A stretch of DNA of 64,000 bases, taken from Cellulomonas sp. JH27-2 (GTDB lineage: Bacteria > Actinomycetota > Actinomycetes > Actinomycetales > Cellulomonadaceae). The position numbers and the translations under genes are program-made. This document shows, in pieces, positions 46,101 to 54,529 of the stretch (position 1 is the first letter of the stretch; the number at the start of each line of letters is the position of its first letter). Under the pieces are notes generated by a model. That model was not told the DNA's origin. It saw only the letters and a program-made list of their open reading frames with translations, and did not search any database. The stretch covers positions 248,001 through 312,000 of the forward strand of contig NZ_JACYFR010000005.1 in the NCBI RefSeq assembly GCF_014837175.1, given 5' to 3'.

Positions 46101-46534
46101 CGCTGCCGGAGCGGTTCCGGGACAGCCCCTTCGTCGTGGACGCGTCGAGCTACCCGGACGTCCAGGAGCTCATGCTCGCCAGCGACGTCCTGGTCACCGA
46201 CTACTCGTCGCTGTTCTTCGACTTCGCGGCCCTGGACCGACCCATGGTGTTCTTCGCCTACGACCTGCCCAAGTACCGCGACGAGCTGCGTGGCTTCTAC
46301 CTGGACTACGACTCGCAGGTCCCGGGGCCGATCGCGCAGACGAACGCCGAGCTCATCGACACGCTCGACGGGCTGGACGGCATCTGGCCGGCCTACGGGC
46401 AGCGTCTGCTCGACTTCCGGCGCACGTACGGTCCGCTCGACGACGGGGGAGCGAGCGACCGGGTCCTGGACGCGTTCTTCGGCGACGTGATCGGCTCGCA
46501 GCGCGACGACCTGAGCGTGCCGAAGCAGGGCTGA
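43181..46534 (+). CDS. Two-domain CDP-glycerol glycerophosphotransferase (TagF-like tandem)
   Basis: A 1117-residue protein with a beta-rich N-terminal region of about 300 residues followed by two full glycerophosphotransferase domains. The first (about 310-720) has FLQHGPTANKNV with the catalytic-type His near 445 and ITDFSSVCWDFSYLHKPVLFF. The second (about 740-1100) has TWHGTPLKRMQHDVEQM near 831 and VTDYSSLFFDFAALDRPMVFF. Each alone resembles TagF/TagB, which transfer polyol-phosphate from CDP-glycerol. Two sites in one chain may build an alternating repeat. The GTG at 43181 has GAGGGG upstream. No membrane helix is seen. Confidence 0.9.
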   Translation: MADVKRILRRGVEMPGRVVLGMLPASTARRVRRLVSPDARALLRYDLAGADLDVSGRYAARDWRVQQLEVWARRAGRGFELPNEAEGEAFAFRVSLDQVRAEGALSEDEVDLTLLLTSDDGVRRRVALGPFDRVERPQRRLETVVDGTTAVVQSSRTGALSIGLGDAPEASPALLTHRLAHGDEKIAVDLELSTRNVVVAAAQLVATGRQSGVRLTAPLTVTADPEASTQGNGGLVHRVTGHVSALELAALLPATEETVDLHVVTNPGEPGERWVRVRVPNGHRGRRMRSVSADEGAQTTLFVPYSTFRAHNVSYRVERYRTEDYRYMCRLARFGWAFTLTRPFTRIWLIGEVPYKAQDNGFQLFRHLRTTSPGRRAYYVIDAASPDRAKLEPYGNVVTVRSREHIRYTMAASRLVGSHHAEYLLASRDHRVARWARGVRVFLQHGPTANKNVTLNYGRQGTAERPTERWIATSELEKRIVVEDYGYRPHQVSVAGFARFDALFTDDVEHERTVLVMPTWRDSLMLEETFLASDYYANWHGFLHDPGLHDALAAADLEVKLLLHPNMRKYADHFESDRVHVIRQDDVDVQRMLKACAVLITDFSSVCWDFSYLHKPVLFFQFDRSMLVKARAPHIDFDTMLPGPVSTTPATLLADLRTVIDDDLRMKPEHQENADAFIAHRDQHNCERIEHVVAHAWNTKVAFERVRNAENVQLVWRWFRKKPMYFRAVRALGWVGRRLPRTDVVLFECDRGAHYGDAPRYLYERLAAREHGLQLVWADNTTTRLTDPRARKIRRHSPTYWWVASRARYWVNNQNFPAPMRKSPRTQFLMTWHGTPLKRMQHDVEQMVGREGDYHKRAARLTSYWTVLLSASAYATKAFRSAFQFTGNVLEVGYPRNDVFSWPGADERAARVRGRLGLADDPRKVILYAPTFRDDERQGVHWKQRLEIDIAGLEERLSDRYVLVVRFHQLVRDALPERFRDSPFVVDASSYPDVQELMLASDVLVTDYSSLFFDFAALDRPMVFFAYDLPKYRDELRGFYLDYDSQVPGPIAQTNAELIDTLDGLDGIWPAYGQRLLDFRRTYGPLDDGGASDRVLDAFFGDVIGSQRDDLSVPKQG

Positions 46535-46582
46535 TCGTCCGCTCCGATTGCGCGACCGGCGTTCGCTTGGCACCGTGTGCCG

Positions 46583-47770
46583 ATGGACGAGCGACGACGA
46601 CGTTCCCGACGCGTGGTGGCCGTGCTGGTCGCGGCACTGGTGACGACCGGTCTGGGCGTCGGCCCGGCGCACGCCGCGACGCGCGCGAGCACGACGACGC
46701 TGACGCTGAGCCAGACCCACATCCGGTACGGCGAGATGGTGTGGCTGACCGGCAAGGTGACGTCGGGCGGTTCGGCGAGCAAGGCCCGCAAGGTCGTGGT
46801 CGAGCGTCGGCTCGGGTCGGGGTCGTGGGCCAAGGTTGCGACGACGACCACGTCGAGCAAGGGCACCTTCACGGTCCGGCAGCGCCCGACGAAGGAGTAC
46901 ACCTACCGTGCGCGGGCGCTCGCCACCGCCACCCGAGCGGGGGACTCGAGCCCGGCCCGGCGCGTCGACCTCACCGTGGGCGCGCGGACGCTCGCGGCCC
47001 GAGCGAAGGCCCTCGGCTCGCACGCCGGCAAGGCCACGTCCTCGGCGGTCAAGGCCAAGGTGTCCGGCACGAAGGCCGTGACCTACCGCAGCCACTCCCA
47101 CGGGCTGCTGGTGCAGGTGACCAGGACCAGCGGGACGGTACGCACGTGGTTCGTCTACGGCGACATCCTGACGGCGTACCGCAAGCAGGGCGGTCCGAAG
47201 GGTGCGCTCGGCGTGCCGCTGGCCGACCCCAAGTGCGGGCTCATCGAGAGCGGCTGCGTGCAGCGTTTCCAGCACGGGGCGATCTACGACAACAAGAACA
47301 CGACGAAGGCGTCCGTCGCGCTCGGGTCCGGACGGATGATGGAGGTCATCGCCGCGGAGAAGTCGCAGGTCGGGTACAAGCAGAAGACGTACAACCACTC
47401 GAAGTACAACGTATGGGCGGGCCGCGTCGGCGCGTGGTGCTCGGTGTTCCAGTCGTGGGCCGCGACCGCGTCGGGCAACCGGGCGGCGATCCCGCAGCAC
47501 GCGTCCTGGGCCGCGTTCCTCAAGGACGTCCGCGCCCACGAGAAGCTCGGCAGGACGCCGAAGGTCGGCTCGCTCGTGTTCTTCGACACCATCTCCGACG
47601 GGAAGACGGCCGCCACGCACGTGGGGATGGTCGTCACGGTCAAGAAGTCCACCATCGTGACGATCGAGGCCAACACCAGCACCCCGGGCTCGCACGGCAA
47701 CGGCCGGGGCGTCTACCAGAAGGAGCGGCCGCGATCATGGGCACTGTTCTACGCGTACCCGTCGTACTGA
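46583..47770 (+). CDS. Secreted CHAP-like protein, paralogue 1
   Basis: A 395-residue exported protein. The signal peptide ends at GPAHA. A beta-type module (about 38-125, TTLTLSQTHIRYGEMVWLTGKV) follows, then an LGFP-like segment (GALGVPLADPKCGL) and a C-terminal CHAP/NlpC-like domain from about 260. Its catalytic-type cysteine is C286 in GAWCSVFQSWAA, and His346 lies in ATHVGMVV. CHAP enzymes cleave amide bonds of peptidoglycan. The ATG at 46583 is used; a GTG two codons upstream is also possible. The next gene is its paralogue and overlaps it by 34 bp, a recent-looking tandem duplication. Confidence 0.82.
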   Translation: MDERRRRSRRVVAVLVAALVTTGLGVGPAHAATRASTTTLTLSQTHIRYGEMVWLTGKVTSGGSASKARKVVVERRLGSGSWAKVATTTTSSKGTFTVRQRPTKEYTYRARALATATRAGDSSPARRVDLTVGARTLAARAKALGSHAGKATSSAVKAKVSGTKAVTYRSHSHGLLVQVTRTSGTVRTWFVYGDILTAYRKQGGPKGALGVPLADPKCGLIESGCVQRFQHGAIYDNKNTTKASVALGSGRMMEVIAAEKSQVGYKQKTYNHSKYNVWAGRVGAWCSVFQSWAATASGNRAAIPQHASWAAFLKDVRAHEKLGRTPKVGSLVFFDTISDGKTAATHVGMVVTVKKSTIVTIEANTSTPGSHGNGRGVYQKERPRSWALFYAYPSY

Positions 47771-48981
47771 GGCGACCGCTGTCGGGCGGTGCAGCGCTCG
47801 TCGCGCTCGCGATGCTCGCCGTCCTGCTCGCACCCGCGGCCCAGGCGGCGACCGTGAAGGTCACCTTCAAGCCCAGCGCCACGTCGTTCCGGTGGTCGGA
47901 GTCGCTCTGGTTCACCGGGTCGGTCAAGAAGGGCACGAAGGCCGGCAAGGCCATGAAGGTCGAGCTTCGGCGGCAGCCGTCCGGCTCGAGCACGTGGAGC
48001 ACGGTCGCCCGCGCGACGACGACGTCGTCCGGCGGCTACAGCATCCCGTACACGCCGTCCGCGCACACGGCCAAGTACCTCGTCCGCGTCGTGGCGACCT
48101 CGTCGACGGCGGTGAAGCGCAGCACGGTCGTGACCGTGAAGTACACCGTGGGCGACCGCACCCTCGAGGCGCGCGCGAAGCAGCTCGGCTCGCGCCTCGG
48201 AACCGCCCAGGCGAAGACCGTCCGTCTCAGCGCGACGGCCCGCAAGGCGGTGGGGGACACGTCGGTGACGTCGGTGCGCTACCGCAACTACACCAAGGGG
48301 ATGCTCGTCGAGGTGGTGCGCGGCGGGAAGATGCGTACCTGGTTCGTGCCGGCCAAGATCCGGGACCGGCTGGTGTCCACGGGCGGCGTGCGCAAGACGT
48401 TCGGCGTCCCGCGCAAGGACGCCGTCTGCACGCTCATCGACTCGGGGTGCACGCAGCAGTTCAGCAAGGTCGCGGCCTACCAGAGCTCGGCGTCGAAGCT
48501 CGCGCGATACCAGGCGGGCACCACACGCCGCGCCCAGTACCTCGCGGTCGCGCGCTCGCAGGTCGGGTACGCGGAGCCGTCGTGGCGGCACTCGAAGTAC
48601 AACACCTGGGTGGGGGCGCACAACGCCTGGTGCGGCGTCTTCCAGTCCTGGGTGGCCGCCGCGTCGGGGAACCCGGACCTGGTACCGAAGCGGACGACGT
48701 TCGCCGGGCTCGTCAGCTCCGTCAAGAAGGAGCTGGTGACGTACAAGCCGTCGTCGAAGACGCACAGACCCCGCGCGGGGACGCTGGCCTTCTTCGCGTT
48801 CAAGACGGCGCACCCGAACACGGCCAGCCACGTGGGCGTGGTGCTTTCCGTGAGCGGCGGCAAGGTGCGCGCCATCGAGGGGAACTCGTCGAAGGGCTCG
48901 GTCTTCACCGACGACCGGGGCGTGTACATCCACACCCGCAGCGTGTCGTCGGTGCTGTTCTACGCGGAGCCGGACTGGTGA
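47737..48981 (+). CDS. Secreted CHAP-like protein, paralogue 2
   Basis: A 414-residue exported protein built like the gene before it. It has a signal peptide ending AAQA, a beta-type module (TFKPSATSFRWSESLWFTGSVKKG), an LGFP-like segment (KTFGVPRKDAVCTLIDSGC), and a CHAP-like domain with C299 in AWCGVFQSWVAA and His365 in SHVGVV. AAGGAG lies eleven bases before the ATG at 47737, inside the end of the previous gene, so the two are co-translated. Conserved Cys pairs outside the active site may form a disulfide. It is a likely wall hydrolase or wall amidase for remodelling. Confidence 0.82.
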   Translation: MGTVLRVPVVLRRPLSGGAALVALAMLAVLLAPAAQAATVKVTFKPSATSFRWSESLWFTGSVKKGTKAGKAMKVELRRQPSGSSTWSTVARATTTSSGGYSIPYTPSAHTAKYLVRVVATSSTAVKRSTVVTVKYTVGDRTLEARAKQLGSRLGTAQAKTVRLSATARKAVGDTSVTSVRYRNYTKGMLVEVVRGGKMRTWFVPAKIRDRLVSTGGVRKTFGVPRKDAVCTLIDSGCTQQFSKVAAYQSSASKLARYQAGTTRRAQYLAVARSQVGYAEPSWRHSKYNTWVGAHNAWCGVFQSWVAAASGNPDLVPKRTTFAGLVSSVKKELVTYKPSSKTHRPRAGTLAFFAFKTAHPNTASHVGVVLSVSGGKVRAIEGNSSKGSVFTDDRGVYIHTRSVSSVLFYAEPDW

Positions 48982-49045
48982 GCGCCGGCGGGCTCGGCGT
49001 CGCCACTACGCTGGGTCGACCGCCCCGACCCTGAGGAGTCCTGCT

Positions 49046-50275
49046 GTGCCCGTAGCCGGTGAGGTCCGTGCGATCGCACGTCGCGGACGCGCGTACGCCC
49101 GACGACGCCGGGACGCCCGGGCCGTCGCCCGCCTGCTGCCCGGTCGTGTGCCGGTGCCGCCCGGCACGGTCGAGGTGGTCGTCTACTTCCCGGACACGGC
49201 CGTCAACCTCTACCAGGTGCGGCAGTGGTACGAGCCGCTGCGCCTCCTGGCGGCCCACCACGCGGTGGTCGTCGTGTCGCGCGAGCCCGACGCCACTCGG
49301 ATCCTGCTGGCCGAGTGCCCCGTGCCCGTGGTACCGATGCGCAACATCGCCGAGCTCGAGCAGTGGTTGGCCACGCAGAAGGTCACGCTGATGCTCTACG
49401 TGAACCAGAACGCCAACAACTTCTCCGCGATGCGGTTCGCCGAGCCCGCGCACGTCTTCGTCTCGCACGGCGAGTCCGACAAGGCCTACATGGTGTCCAA
49501 CCAGCTCAAGGCATACGACGCGGTCATGGTGGCCGGTCAGGCCGCGGTCGACCGGATCGCCGCGAACATCGTCGGCCTACCGCCCGAGCGCCTCGTCAGG
49601 ATCGGACGTCCGCAGGTGGACGTCGAGTACGACGGCCCGGACCTGCCGGACGACGGCCGGACGGTCGTGCTCTACGCCCCCACCTGGGAGGGCGACCGGC
49701 CGAGCATGAGCTACTCGTCGGTCGCGTCGCACGGGCCTGCGATGGTCGCCGCGCTGCTCGCCGACCCACGGTTCCGCGTCGTCTACCGACCGCACCCCCG
49801 GACGGGCGTGCAGTCGGAGGAGATCCGGGGGGCGCACGCGGACGTGGCGCGACTGATCGAGCGCGCGAACTCCGCCGACCCCTCCGCGATGCACCTCGTC
49901 GACACGAAGACCGCCTTCGGCTGGCACCTGCGGGCCGCAGACGTCTGCATCACCGACATCTCCGCGGTCGCCTACGACTGGTTGGCCACAGGGCGGGCGC
50001 TTCTCGTGACCCGGCCCGCCTCGTCGGACGCCGTCCTGGAGAGCTCGCCGCTCGTGGACGCCCTCGCGCTGGTCGACGTGGGCGACGCACGCGCCATCGT
50101 CGACCTCGTCGTCGCTGCCCTCGTCGACGGGGGCGCCACCCTCCAGGAGGTGGCCGAGCGATACTTCGGCGACACCAGTGCCGGCGCGTCGATGACACGC
50201 TTCCTGACGGCCGCCGACGACCTCGTCCTCGCGCGAGCTGGTGTGCTCGAGGGACGGTCACGCACCCAACACTAG
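49046..50275 (+). CDS. CDP-glycerol glycerophosphotransferase-family protein (single domain)
   Basis: A 409-residue TagF/TagB-like transferase. The N-terminal Rossmann part has VEVVVYFPDTAVNLYQVRQWYEPLRLL. The donor region has VFVSHGESDKAYMVSNQLKAYD, VVLYAPTWEGDRPSMSYSS, VVYRPHPRTGVQ and ITDISAVAYDWLATGRALLV, the usual His-Gly, Pro-Thr-Trp-Glu and Ser landmarks. It is clearly paralogous to the gene at 53285. GAGGAG precedes the GTG. No membrane helix is seen, so it probably binds the inner face. It likely primes or extends a polyol-phosphate chain; the polyol could be glycerol, ribitol or another. Confidence 0.9.
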   Translation: MPVAGEVRAIARRGRAYARRRRDARAVARLLPGRVPVPPGTVEVVVYFPDTAVNLYQVRQWYEPLRLLAAHHAVVVVSREPDATRILLAECPVPVVPMRNIAELEQWLATQKVTLMLYVNQNANNFSAMRFAEPAHVFVSHGESDKAYMVSNQLKAYDAVMVAGQAAVDRIAANIVGLPPERLVRIGRPQVDVEYDGPDLPDDGRTVVLYAPTWEGDRPSMSYSSVASHGPAMVAALLADPRFRVVYRPHPRTGVQSEEIRGAHADVARLIERANSADPSAMHLVDTKTAFGWHLRAADVCITDISAVAYDWLATGRALLVTRPASSDAVLESSPLVDALALVDVGDARAIVDLVVAALVDGGATLQEVAERYFGDTSAGASMTRFLTAADDLVLARAGVLEGRSRTQH

Positions 50276-50359
50276 GATCGACGCAACGCCGGGCCTGGCT
50301 TGACGGCACAGGACGGAGTCCGGCGATTCGACGAGCCCGACGATCGGATTCATGCGCGC

Positions 50360-52480
50360 ATGGTCTCCCCGACGCCCACCGCTGCTCTCGAGGCGCTGGC
50401 GCCCGAGCGCACGCGCACGGCGGTCCGGCCCGAGATCCAGGCGCTGCGCGCGATCGCCGTGATGCTCGTCGTGCTCTACCACCTGTGGCCCGAGCGGCTC
50501 ACGGGAGGGTACGTCGGCGTCGACGCCTTCTTCGTCATCTCCGGCTTCCTCATCACGGGTCACCTGCTGCGCGAGGCCGAGCGGCAGGGGCGAGTCTCGC
50601 TCGCGCAGTTCTGGGCTCGACGAGCCCGCCGGCTGCTGCCCGCGTCGCTGCTGGTCCTGCTCGTCACCGCGGTGGCGACGTTCGCCTGGGTGCCCAGCGG
50701 GCTCTGGAAGGACTACCTGCGGCAGGTGGGCGCCGCCGGTTTCTACGTCCTGAACTGGGTCCTGGCGCACGACGCGGTCGACTATCTGGCCGCGGACGCC
50801 GCGCCGTCGCCCGTCCAGCACTACTGGTCGCTGTCCGTCGAGGAGCAGTTCTACCTGGTCTGGCCGCTCCTGGTGGTCTTGGCGCTGTGGGTCGCTGCGC
50901 GGATGCGCGGGCAGGTGCTCCGCTCGGTCGGCGTCGTGCTCGGGGCCGCGAGCATCGCCAGCTTCGTCTGGTCGCTGCACCTCACCGTGTCGGACGCGCC
51001 CCAGGCCTACTTCGTGACGACGACCCGTGCGTGGCAGTTCGGTGCCGGCGGACTGCTGGCGATCGCGATGGTCGCCTACGAGCGGCGCGCCGCTCGACTC
51101 GTCGCAGCGCGCGCCGTGCTGTCCTGGGCAGGGCTCGCCGTCCTGGCCTGGACCGGGTACGCATTCACGTCGGCGACACCGTTCCCGGGCACGGCTGCGG
51201 TCGTCCCGGTGCTCGGTACCGCCGCAGTGATCGCGGCAGGTGCGCCGGAGGCTGCGTGGGCGCCGACCCGCCTGATGGCGTGGCGGCCGGTCCAGACGCT
51301 GGGGGACATCTCCTACTCGACGTACCTGTGGCACTGGCCTCCTGTCGTCATCCTGCCGTTCGCCCTGGGCCGTTCGCTGCACGCCGTCGACAAGGTGGTG
51401 CTCCTCGTCGTCGTCCTGGCTCTCGGGTGGGCGACGAAGCGCTGGGTCGAGGATCCCGTCCGCTCGGCTCGCCGTCTCGGCCTGCGGAGGCCGACGGTGA
51501 CCTTCGCACTGACCGCGGCGGGCATGGGCGTCGTCGCGGCCGTCTGCGAGCTTGGTAGCGGTGCGGCGTCGGTCGCGAGGGAGCGAGCCGAAGAGCGCGC
51601 CGAGACCGTCGTCGCCAGCAGGCCGCTGTGCTTCGGGGCCGCCAGCCTGGTGAACGACGGCAAGGGGTGCCCCGACCCCCGCCTCGAGAACGTGGTGGTG
51701 CCCGGGCCGGCCGAGGTCAAGAACGACGACGCCGGGCTGCAGAGCTGCTGGAGCGACAACAGCGAGCCGGACATGGAGCCGTGCACGTTCGGGAAACCCC
51801 GCCGCGGCGTGCCGCACGTCGCGGTCGTCGGCGACTCGCACGCCCGCGCCTGGTTGCCCGCGTGGCAGGTCCTCGTCGACCGAGGCCACGCCGTCGTCAC
51901 GCTCTATGCCAAGGCGTCGTGCGTGTGGAGCGCCGTCCAGCCCGAGCGCTCCAAGCCATCACTCGTCGAGGGCTGCCGGACGTGGCAGCGCCAGGTCGGT
52001 GCCCACCTCCTGGCGAAGGGGAACACGTACGACGCGATCGTCGTGACGGGGTATGCGCGCCAGAAGATGCAGGTCCCGACCGGTGAGAATCGGCGGGACG
52101 TGGTGGCGCAGGGTCTTCTCGATGCCTGGGATCCCGTGCTGGACGCCGGCACGCCGATCATCGCGATCCTCGACAACCCGTCATCCGACGTCGATCCGAA
52201 CGACTGCCTCCTCAAGGAAGGGCGCGGCGACCCGAGCCGGTGCGACCGACTGCGCAGCGACGTCCTGGTCGAGCACGATCCGCTGCGGGATGCGACCGAT
52301 CGCAGCGACGGCCGGGTGCCGCTCGTCGAGATGACCGATCACTACTGCCGGGGGGATTCTTGCCCGGCGGTGATCGGCGGCGCGAACGTGCACCGGGACA
52401 ACGACCACATCTCGTCGACCTACGTGCGCAGCATGGCGCCTTACCTGTGGGAGCGGATCGAGCCACTCGTCGCGCCGTGA
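50360..52480 (+). CDS. AT3-SGNH acyltransferase, OafA/YrhL-like
   Basis: A 706-residue relative of the acyltransferase at 37000, with the complete set of motifs. The AT3 domain has EIQALRAIAVMLVVLYHLWP, YVGVDAFFVISGFLIT and QHYWSLSVEEQFYLVWP. The extracellular SGNH domain has VVGDSHARAWLPAWQVL (about residue 490) and DNDHISSTYVRSM near 680, so the catalytic triad looks intact here. It probably O-acetylates the polymer outside the membrane. The ATG at 50360 is used; an upstream TTG (50300) would add 20 residues. A TAGGAT -10-like element overlaps the end of the previous gene. Confidence 0.9.
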   Translation: MVSPTPTAALEALAPERTRTAVRPEIQALRAIAVMLVVLYHLWPERLTGGYVGVDAFFVISGFLITGHLLREAERQGRVSLAQFWARRARRLLPASLLVLLVTAVATFAWVPSGLWKDYLRQVGAAGFYVLNWVLAHDAVDYLAADAAPSPVQHYWSLSVEEQFYLVWPLLVVLALWVAARMRGQVLRSVGVVLGAASIASFVWSLHLTVSDAPQAYFVTTTRAWQFGAGGLLAIAMVAYERRAARLVAARAVLSWAGLAVLAWTGYAFTSATPFPGTAAVVPVLGTAAVIAAGAPEAAWAPTRLMAWRPVQTLGDISYSTYLWHWPPVVILPFALGRSLHAVDKVVLLVVVLALGWATKRWVEDPVRSARRLGLRRPTVTFALTAAGMGVVAAVCELGSGAASVARERAEERAETVVASRPLCFGAASLVNDGKGCPDPRLENVVVPGPAEVKNDDAGLQSCWSDNSEPDMEPCTFGKPRRGVPHVAVVGDSHARAWLPAWQVLVDRGHAVVTLYAKASCVWSAVQPERSKPSLVEGCRTWQRQVGAHLLAKGNTYDAIVVTGYARQKMQVPTGENRRDVVAQGLLDAWDPVLDAGTPIIAILDNPSSDVDPNDCLLKEGRGDPSRCDRLRSDVLVEHDPLRDATDRSDGRVPLVEMTDHYCRGDSCPAVIGGANVHRDNDHISSTYVRSMAPYLWERIEPLVAP

Positions 52481-52510
52481 CTGCGGGAGCGGGACGAACC
52501 GCCGCACGAC

Positions 52511-52516
52511 TAGCAT
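52511..52516 (+). promoter_or_regulatory. -10 element of the CDP-alcohol operon
   Basis: TAGCAT lies 72 bp before the first start codon of the four-gene operon. The leader contains a GC-rich self-complementary stretch (GGGGTGCC with GGGCGCCCC) and a strong AAGGAG. Confidence 0.5.
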
Positions 52517-52588
52517 GCTCTGGGGTGCCGCGGGCAGCGGGCGCCCCTGGAACCGACGACCACCTGACGAACAAGGAGTGACTTCTCG

Positions 52589-53278
52589 ATGACGACACAG
52601 GTGGCGATCCTCGCCGCGGGCATGGGCACCCGGCTCGGACGTCCGTTCCCCAAGCCGCTGACGCCGCTGCGCGACGGCCACACGATCATGGACCAGCAGG
52701 TCGCCAAGATCCGCGGCGCGTTCGACGACGTGCAGCTGTACACCGTCGTCGGCTTCAAGCTCGAGATGATCCTCGAGGCACACCCGCGCAACCTCTTCGT
52801 CTACAACGAGGAGTACGACCGCACCAACACCTCCAAGAGCCTGCTGCGCGTGCTGCGGGCGTCGGGTGACGGCGGCGTGCTCTGGATGAACGGCGACGTC
52901 GTCTTCGACCCGGCCATCCTCGAGCGGCTCAAGCCGTACATCGACAAGGAGCAGTCCCTCATCTCGGTCAACACCGCCACGGTGGCCGAGGAGGAGGTCA
53001 AGTACACGGTCGACGGCGACGGCTTCATCGACCAGCTCTCCAAGCAGGTCGTGGACGCGCTCGGCGAGGCCGTGGGCATCAACTACGTGTCCGCGCAGGA
53101 CAAGGCCACGTTGATCGCGCGCCTCGACGAGGTGGGCGACCAGGACTACTTCGAGCGCGGCATCGAGGTGGCCATCGAGAGCGACGGCCTGAAGTTCGTA
53201 CCCGTGGACATCTCCGACCTGTGGGCCGTCGAGGTGGACTTCGACGAGGACCTCGAGCGCGCCAACGAGCACGTCTGA
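52589..53278 (+). CDS. Nucleotidyltransferase, LicC/phosphocholine cytidylyltransferase-like
   Basis: A 229-residue NTP_transf_3-type enzyme. The nucleotide-binding loop is AILAAGMGTRLGRPFPKPLTPL, and the metal site lies in LWMNGDVVFDPAIL. ISVNTATVAEEEVKYTVDGDGFI and AVEVDFDEDLERANEHV resemble LicC and related cytidylyltransferases that activate phosphocholine or polyol phosphates. In this operon it is the natural source of a CDP-alcohol for the two transferases that follow. The true substrate is open. AAGGAG precedes the ATG. The next gene starts 7 bp after its stop. Confidence 0.85.
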   Translation: MTTQVAILAAGMGTRLGRPFPKPLTPLRDGHTIMDQQVAKIRGAFDDVQLYTVVGFKLEMILEAHPRNLFVYNEEYDRTNTSKSLLRVLRASGDGGVLWMNGDVVFDPAILERLKPYIDKEQSLISVNTATVAEEEVKYTVDGDGFIDQLSKQVVDALGEAVGINYVSAQDKATLIARLDEVGDQDYFERGIEVAIESDGLKFVPVDISDLWAVEVDFDEDLERANEHV

Positions 53279-53284
53279 CCGCGG

Positions 53285-54529
53285 ATGGGGCTGGACGTGG
53301 CGCAGGTGCGCCGGCGCGTGCGCGGCTGGGGTGGCGTCGCGCTGCGCCGCCTCGGCTGGCTGCCCGCGGGCATGCCCGACGGACTGGGCGACGACGCCGC
53401 GCTGGAGGGGAAGACCTTCCCTCAGCGCGTCGTCGTCTTCTATGCCGGCACCCGGCAGAACCTGTACCAGCTGCGGCAGTGGTACGCGCCGCTGCGTGAG
53501 CTCGACGCCACGTACGGTGTGCTGATCGTCGCGGCCGACTCGCGGGCGGCGCGGGTCGTGGCGCAGGAGCAGCGGCTTCCCGTCATCACGGTTGGGCGCA
53601 GCGCCACGATCGACGCGATCGCCGAGCGTTCCGGCACCGCGCTGTTCTGCTACGTCGGGCACGACGTCGGCAACTTCAACGCCCTGCGCATCCCGAGCGC
53701 GCTGCACGTCTACCTCTCGCACGGCGAGAGCGACAAGCGCGTCGCGGCTTCCAACCTGATCAAGGCGTACGACTACGCGTTCGTCGCCGGTCAGGGTGCG
53801 GTGGACCGGTTCGCCGACCAGCTCATGCGGTTCGAGCCGGCGGGGCGCGTGGTACCGATCGGGCGCCCGCAGCTCGACGCGGTGCGCACCGGGCCTCGCG
53901 AGCGCCCGACGGGCGCGCCGATCGTCGTCCTGTACGCCCCCACGTGGGAGGGCGGCCAGGGGTCGAGCGCGTACTCGTCGGTCGTCAGCCACGGCGAGCG
54001 GCTGGTGCACACGCTGCTCGCCGACCCGCGCTTCCGCGTCGTCTACCGCCCGCACCCGCGCACAGGGGTCTCGGACGCGCGGTTCGCGGCCACCGACGCG
54101 CGCATCCGCGCGGCGATCGCCCAGGCCGGTCCCGGTCACAGGGTGGACCGGGGGAACGACCCGTACCGGACGTTCGAGGGCGCCGACCTCATGGTCACGG
54201 ACGTCTCCGCGATCGCGTTCGACTGGTTGGCGACGGGCCGCCCGCTCGTCGTCACCGTCCCGCCCGGTGCGGCCGACGTCGCGTCCACGGGACTGCTCGA
54301 GACCGTCCCACGCCTGCACGCCCACGACGTCGGGACACTGCCCGACCTGCTGGAACGCGAGGTCGTCGCGGATCCCGACGCCGCTCGGCGCGCCCAGCTC
54401 GTCGACTACTACTTCGGCACCGTCGGTGGTGCCACCGCGCGGTTCGTCGCCGAGTGCGACCGCGTCATCTCGGAGCGCGACGCTCTGCAGGCTGACGACG
54501 TCCTGCGCGCCGGACAAGGACAGGAATGA
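53285..54529 (+). CDS. CDP-glycerol glycerophosphotransferase-family protein (single domain)
   Basis: A 414-residue TagF/TagB-like transferase, paralogue of the gene at 49046. Landmarks are VVVFYAGTRQNLYQLRQWYAPLREL, VYLSHGESDKRVAASNLIKAYDYAF, VVLYAPTWEGGQGSSAYSS, VVYRPHPRTGVSD and VTDVSAIAFDWLATGRPLVV. It is the second gene of a tight operon: a cytidylyltransferase 6 bp upstream and a CDP-alcohol phosphotransferase overlapping by 4 bp. It would use the CDP-alcohol made by the first gene. Residues 1-45 carry a basic stretch that may bind the membrane. Confidence 0.9.
   Translation: MGLDVAQVRRRVRGWGGVALRRLGWLPAGMPDGLGDDAALEGKTFPQRVVVFYAGTRQNLYQLRQWYAPLRELDATYGVLIVAADSRAARVVAQEQRLPVITVGRSATIDAIAERSGTALFCYVGHDVGNFNALRIPSALHVYLSHGESDKRVAASNLIKAYDYAFVAGQGAVDRFADQLMRFEPAGRVVPIGRPQLDAVRTGPRERPTGAPIVVLYAPTWEGGQGSSAYSSVVSHGERLVHTLLADPRFRVVYRPHPRTGVSDARFAATDARIRAAIAQAGPGHRVDRGNDPYRTFEGADLMVTDVSAIAFDWLATGRPLVVTVPPGAADVASTGLLETVPRLHAHDVGTLPDLLEREVVADPDAARRAQLVDYYFGTVGGATARFVAECDRVISERDALQADDVLRAGQGQE

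Noticed and set aside
43670..47695. A 1341-codon minus-strand open frame opposite the TagF-like and CHAP-like genes
   Set aside because: The translation is low-complexity Arg/Val/His-rich and spans two well-supported plus-strand genes and their gap. It has no start signals or domains.
49046..51558. A large plus-strand open frame overlapping the TagF-like gene and the start of the second acyltransferase in another frame
   Set aside because: It is Arg-rich without motifs, while the two other-frame genes have full family signatures.
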